The position numbers and the translations under genes were made by a program. The notes under the pieces are model-generated. The model searched no databases, was not told the origin of the DNA, and saw only the letters and a list, made by a program, of their open reading frames with translations. This document shows positions 60,608 to 64,000 of a stretch of DNA of 64,000 bases, in pieces. Every line of letters begins with the position of its first letter. Within the stretch, counting starts at the first letter, position 1. The stretch comes from Streptomyces scabiei 87.22 (lineage in GTDB: Bacteria; Actinomycetota; Actinomycetes; Streptomycetales; Streptomycetaceae), in NCBI RefSeq assembly GCF_000091305.1, contig NC_013929.1:7006001-7070000 (forward strand), written 5' to 3'.

Positions 60608-61443
60608 CTGCGGTGCCTGCGATAGCCAAGGGTCGCCTGGAGGGCCTGGCCGACGGGGTCGGCCGGGCCGCCCCGGTCCGCCGTTCCGGCCGGGCCGTCC
60701 TGTCCGGTGTCCACCCAGGAACGGAACGCGGTGGCGAGCCGGTGCCCGAAGTCCTCGGCCTCCTGCTCCTCCGACTCGTGGGAGCCGTGGCGCGCGGCGA
60801 TGGGCGTCCCTCCCCGGCCGAGTGCCGCCGACAGCTCGGGGGAGAGCGACGGCAACGCGGACCCGCTCGGCGCGTCCGGCCCGCCCGCCTCACCGGAGAG
60901 CGCGAGCGCCGTGTCCGGGCCCGGCAGCGGGTGATGACAGTGCCCGGCGTGCATGTGCCACAACTCGTGCCCGAGGATGACCAGTTGCTGCACCGTCTCG
61001 GCGCGCTCCTCGACGATCACCAGGTCGAAGTCGGGGAACTCCATCCACAGTCCGGTCACCCCTATGCCGTCCGGGAACCGTTCGAACCGCAGCTTCACCG
61101 GCCGCCCGCCCCGCCGCGCGCTCATCTCCGCGCACAGCGCCGCGCCCAACTCCTGTACGCCGACGGGCCCGTCGAGCCGCCCCCGGACCGCCTTGCCGAG
61201 CCCCGAGGTCAGCTTCCGCATCTCGGCGCCGGACCGCGAGGGCAGCAGCGCGGCCCGCGCCCTGCCGAGGGCCCCGCGCAGAGCGGAGAACCCACGCGCC
61301 CCGGCCGTCCCGCGCGTCGCGGCCGTCCCACGCGCCCCGGCCGTCCCACGCGCCCCGGCCGCCCCGCGCGTCGCGGCGACCTCGCCGTTCCGGCCGGCGT
61401 CCGCGCGTGCGCCCCGGCCGCCCGGGCCTTCGGCGCGGCTCAT
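60604..61443 (-). CDS. ImmA/IrrE-type metallopeptidase-like protein
   Basis: 279 residues. The zinc motif HExxH is LGHELWHMHAGHC, near residue 155, as in ImmA/IrrE peptidases that cleave XRE repressors. The N-terminal 70 residues contain five copies of a six-residue unit (RGTAGA-like) from an 18-bp tandem repeat (61291-61380). The C terminus is low-complexity. Encoded between an XRE regulator and a membrane protein with ATGA overlaps on both sides. It could cleave the XRE partner on a signal; this is inference by family. Confidence 0.85.
   Translation of the reverse strand: MSRAEGPGGRGARADAGRNGEVAATRGAAGARGTAGARGTAATRGTAGARGFSALRGALGRARAALLPSRSGAEMRKLTSGLGKAVRGRLDGPVGVQELGAALCAEMSARRGGRPVKLRFERFPDGIGVTGLWMEFPDFDLVIVEERAETVQQLVILGHELWHMHAGHCHHPLPGPDTALALSGEAGGPDAPSGSALPSLSPELSAALGRGGTPIAARHGSHESEEQEAEDFGHRLATAFRSWVDTGQDGPAGTADRGGPADPVGQALQATLGYRRHRR
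61291..61380 (-). repeat. 18-bp tandem repeats inside the ImmA/IrrE gene
   Basis: Five consecutive 18-bp units (cccacgcgccccggccgt and close variants) encode the RGTAGA-type repeat at the protein's N terminus. Copy number could vary between strains. Confidence 0.85.
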
Positions 61444-62054
61444 CGGCGCGCCTCCTCGTCGTCGACGCCGAGCAGCCCTTCGAGCATGACGGCGAGAGCC
61501 TCCTGCTTGCGGGGGGTCAGCCGATGGCCGCGCAGCGCGAGCGTGACCACCCCGTGCCGGGTGGCGAACTCCACCAGCGGCCCGTCGCCGTCGCCGCCCT
61601 CGAATTCACCGAGCAGACGGCCGAGTTCCCGGTTCAGCACGGACGGGGCCGGGTCGGTGAAGAACCGGACACCCTCCCGGGCGCCGAAGAACTCCGCGAG
61701 TTCGGTCAGGTCGGCCACGTTCGGCGTCTTGCGGCCGAGCAGCAACTGCCGGGCCCACTCCGGGCTGATGGAGAGCCGCTCCGCGACCTCCCGGCAGACC
61801 TCACCGGGCCGCTTGCCGCTCTGTGCGGCGTACACCTCGTGCAGGGCGCGCAGCCGCCCGCGCACCCGGTCGTCGACCCGGTCGGCCGCGGGCTCGTCCC
61901 CGTCGAGCAACGCCCCGACCACGTCCTCGGCGAGGCCGGTGCGCCGCGCCAGCGCCGGGACGTCGAGGAGCCGGTCCCGGTCACCTCCGCCTACGTCGAT
62001 GAGGGCGTCGAGGCGGGTCAGGGTCTCGGCAAGGGTGTCTGGCAGGGCGGGCAC
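61440..62054 (-). CDS. XRE-family helix-turn-helix regulator
   Basis: 204 residues. The HTH spans about 83-120 (REVAERLSISPEWARQLLLG, then RKTPNVADLTELAEFFG). The N-terminal 70 residues are a helical extension and the C terminus is a short beta/helix part. The start is a GTG at 62054, overlapped by ATGA with the ImmA/IrrE gene at its end. A pair of palindromes lies 44-76 bases upstream, which would allow autorepression and control of the divergent arabinofuranosidase gene. Confidence 0.85.
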   Translation of the reverse strand: MPALPDTLAETLTRLDALIDVGGGDRDRLLDVPALARRTGLAEDVVGALLDGDEPAADRVDDRVRGRLRALHEVYAAQSGKRPGEVCREVAERLSISPEWARQLLLGRKTPNVADLTELAEFFGAREGVRFFTDPAPSVLNRELGRLLGEFEGGDGDGPLVEFATRHGVVTLALRGHRLTPRKQEALAVMLEGLLGVDDEEARR

Positions 62055-62097
62055 GGGCCGACCCTACGTGCCCGCGGACGCCGAGACCACGGGAATC

Positions 62098-62130
62098 CAA
62101 CGATCGTTGAATTCCGACCAACGATGGTTG
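62098..62130. promoter_or_regulatory. Paired operators between XRE and GH51 genes
   Basis: CAACGATCGTTG (62098-62109) is a perfect palindrome; CAACGATGGTTG (62119-62130) is a close copy with centre-to-centre spacing of 21 bases, two helical turns. A further half site CAACGATC lies at 62230-62237. Likely the XRE protein's operators. Confidence 0.6.
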
Positions 62131-62275
62131 CGTCGCCCGCCGTCGGCACCCCGCGGACGGCGAGGCGCCCCTCCCGGCCCTTCCCCCCATTGACTCGCCC
62201 CGACATCGACCATAGCGTCCCGTTCGGCTCAACGATCAGCATCCGCAATACCGAACAACGAAGGGGCCGCCCCGA

Positions 62276-63790
62276 ATGACCCGCACCGCCCGCTTCACCC
62301 TCGACCCCGCGTTCAAGGTCGGCGAGGTCGACCCCCGACTCTTCGGCTCCTTCGTCGAGCACCTCGGCCGCTGCGTCTACACCGGCATCTTCGAACCGGA
62401 CCACCCCACCGCGGACGAGGCGGGCCTGCGCACCGACGTACTGGAGCTGGTCCGGGAGCTGGGCGTCACCACGATCCGCTACCCCGGCGGCAACTTCGTC
62501 TCCGGCTACAAGTGGGAGGACTCCGTCGGTCCCGTCGAGGACCGCCCCCGCCGCCTCGACCTCGCCTGGCGCTCCACCGAGACCAACCGCTTCGGCCTCT
62601 CGGAGTACATCGCCTTCCTGAAGAAGGTCGGCCCCCAGGCCGAGCCCATGATGGCCCTCAACCTCGGCACCCGCGGTGTCGCCGAGGCCCTGGAGCTCCA
62701 GGAGTACGCCAACCACCCCGCCGGAACCGCCCTGTCCGACCTCCGCGTCGCGCACGGCGACAAGGACCCCTTCGGCATCCGGCTCTGGTGCCTCGGCAAC
62801 GAGATGGACGGCCCCTGGCAGACCGGCCACAAGACGGCCACCGAGTACGGCCGGATCGCCGCCGAGACGGCCCGCGCGATGCGCCAGATCGACCCGGACG
62901 TCGAACTCGTCGCCTGCGGCTCCTCCAGCCAGTCCATGCCGACGTTCGCCGCGTGGGAGGCGACGGTCCTGGAGGAGACGTACGACCTCGTCGACCACAT
63001 CTCCCTGCACGCCTACTACCAGCCCGAGGACGGCGACCTCGACTCCTTCCTCGCCTCCGCCGTCGACATGGAGTCCTTCATCGAGAACGTGGTCGCCACC
63101 GCGGACCACGTGGGCGCGAAGCTCAAGTCGAAGAAGAAGATCAACCTCTCCTTCGACGAGTGGAACGTCTGGTACATCTCGAAGTGGCACGAGATCGAGG
63201 ACTCCGGCGCGCGGGACTGGGCGGAGGCCCCCCGCCTCCTGGAGGACAACTACAGCGTCACCGACGCCGTCGTCTTCGGCTCCCTCCTCATCGCCCTCCT
63301 CCGGCACGCCGACCGCGTCACCGTCGCCTGCCTCGCGCAGCTGGTGAACGTGATCGCCCCGATCCTGACCGAGCCGGGCGGCCCCGCCTGGCGCCAGACC
63401 ACCTTCTTCCCGTTCGCCCAGGCCTCGAAGTACGGCCGCGGCGAGGTCCTCGACGTCCGGGTCGACTCGCCGACGTACGACACGAAGAAGTACGGCGCGG
63501 CGGACCTGCTGCACGCCACGGCGGTGCGGGCCGAGGACGGTTCGGTGACCGTGTTCGCGGTCAACCGCAGCCGGTCGGAGTCCCTGCCGCTCGAAGTCGC
63601 CCTGAACGGGATGGAGTTGAGCCGAGTCGTCGAGCACAGCGTGCTGGCCGACGCGGACCCCGACGCACGCAACACACAGGCGGAGCCCGAGCGGGTCGCG
63701 CCGCACGCGGGTGAGGGGGCCTCGCTGCGGGACGGCGTGCTGAGCGTGGTCCTGGAGCCGCTGTCGTGGAACGTGATCCGGCTCGGCTGA
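62276..63790 (+). CDS. abfA: GH51 alpha-L-arabinofuranosidase
   Basis: 504 residues of glycoside hydrolase family 51. The acid/base Glu176 is in CLGNEMDGPW and the nucleophile Glu295 in LSFDEWNVWY, both exactly placed for the family. The N-terminal TIM barrel starts FGSFVEHLGRCVYTGIFEPD and the C-terminal beta domain ends WNVIRLG. There is no signal peptide, so it acts on imported arabino-oligosaccharides. GAAGGGG precedes the ATG. It diverges from the XRE module across a region with paired operators. Confidence 0.95.
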   Translation: MTRTARFTLDPAFKVGEVDPRLFGSFVEHLGRCVYTGIFEPDHPTADEAGLRTDVLELVRELGVTTIRYPGGNFVSGYKWEDSVGPVEDRPRRLDLAWRSTETNRFGLSEYIAFLKKVGPQAEPMMALNLGTRGVAEALELQEYANHPAGTALSDLRVAHGDKDPFGIRLWCLGNEMDGPWQTGHKTATEYGRIAAETARAMRQIDPDVELVACGSSSQSMPTFAAWEATVLEETYDLVDHISLHAYYQPEDGDLDSFLASAVDMESFIENVVATADHVGAKLKSKKKINLSFDEWNVWYISKWHEIEDSGARDWAEAPRLLEDNYSVTDAVVFGSLLIALLRHADRVTVACLAQLVNVIAPILTEPGGPAWRQTTFFPFAQASKYGRGEVLDVRVDSPTYDTKKYGAADLLHATAVRAEDGSVTVFAVNRSRSESLPLEVALNGMELSRVVEHSVLADADPDARNTQAEPERVAPHAGEGASLRDGVLSVVLEPLSWNVIRLG

Positions 63791-63861
63791 GAGCCCGAGG
63801 GGCGGCTGCCCGCTGACAGGCGCGGGTCGGCCGGACGTGCGGTGTGGTCGACAATGGGGCC

Positions 63862-64000
63862 ATGAGGATCTCGGCACGGGCGGACTACGCCGTACGCGCG
63901 GTACTGGAGGTCGCCGTACGGCAGGACGGCGGGCCGGTGAAGGCGGAAGTCATCGCGACCGTCCAGGAGATCCCGCACAAGTTCCTGGAGGGCATCCTCG
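63862..64000 (+). CDS. Rrf2-family regulator, N-terminal part
   Basis: The first 46 residues are visible and run off the window. MRISARADYAVRAVLEVA is the typical Rrf2 opening and IPHKFLEGIL begins the recognition-helix region. Rrf2 proteins sense iron-sulfur clusters, nitric oxide or metabolites; cysteine ligands would lie beyond the edge. Starts 71 bases after the GH51 gene. Confidence 0.85.
   Translation, partial: MRISARADYAVRAVLEVAVRQDGGPVKAEVIATVQEIPHKFLEGIL

Noticed and set aside
61291..61380. CRISPR-like repeat array
   Set aside because: Units are contiguous without spacers and in frame with a protein, so it is a coding tandem repeat.

Overview
The window is high-GC actinobacterial DNA, almost certainly a Streptomyces chromosome. 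The evidence is the base composition, the frequent GTG starts and ATGA or GTGA overlaps, and typical streptomycete gene families: an Mbl-type actin homologue, MatB with a carboxyltransferase, DUF3152, DUF3068, a PucR-type regulator and the complete FxsA/FxsB/FxsC/FxsT gene set. No rRNA, tRNA, CRISPR array or insertion sequence was seen.

Region 1 (1-12453, with regulators to 14052) looks like part of a small-molecule cluster that continues to the left. A translationally coupled core encodes two KAS III-like proteins, an AMP-forming ligase and a PLP decarboxylase fused to an acyl carrier protein. A small membrane protein, a P450, a flavin hydroxylase, an SRPBCC cyclase-like protein, an MMPL exporter and a TetR regulator follow. 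My inference is that an acid, probably an amino acid, is activated, loaded on the carrier, decarboxylated there and passed on by the KAS III-like proteins. Region 2 (13129-18584) has a LysR regulator, a variant cyclase-family hydrolase, a GNAT, a secreted flavin dehydrogenase and an alpha/beta hydrolase.

Region 3 (18787-29026) is a conflict-type or RiPP island. A FxSxx-COOH system (peptide precursor ending in Phe-Thr-Ser-Ser-Ile, radical SAM enzyme, AAC(3)-like acetyltransferase, TIR-like protein and a ParA-TIR-NB-ARC-TPR protein) stands head-to-head with a SLATT membrane protein, which is tail-to-tail with a SLOG nucleotide-sensor protein.

Region 4 (29301-43656) is more ordinary: mbl, a carboxyltransferase coupled to matB, an AbiEii-like nucleotidyltransferase with an unknown partner, a MerR-PP2C fusion, DUF3152, an ATP-grasp protein, an NB-ARC-LuxR regulator and a MEDS-STAS/HATPase pair. 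Region 5 (43024-54277) is one long minus-strand operon around an AftD-like arabinofuranosyltransferase, with a GT4 glycosyltransferase, three methyltransferases, a condensation-domain acyltransferase, a DMT-family membrane protein and a Trm112-like protein. It suggests a modified surface glycan.

Region 6 (54562-64000) has DUF3068, a DUF2613-like peptide with a PucR regulator, IclR with an SMP-30 lactonase, an XRE/ImmA-IrrE/membrane-protein module with a palindromic operator pair, a GH51 arabinofuranosidase and the start of an Rrf2 regulator. A dispersed palindromic repeat family occurs at least four times; one copy lies inside the carboxyltransferase reading frame and one abuts a methyltransferase start.
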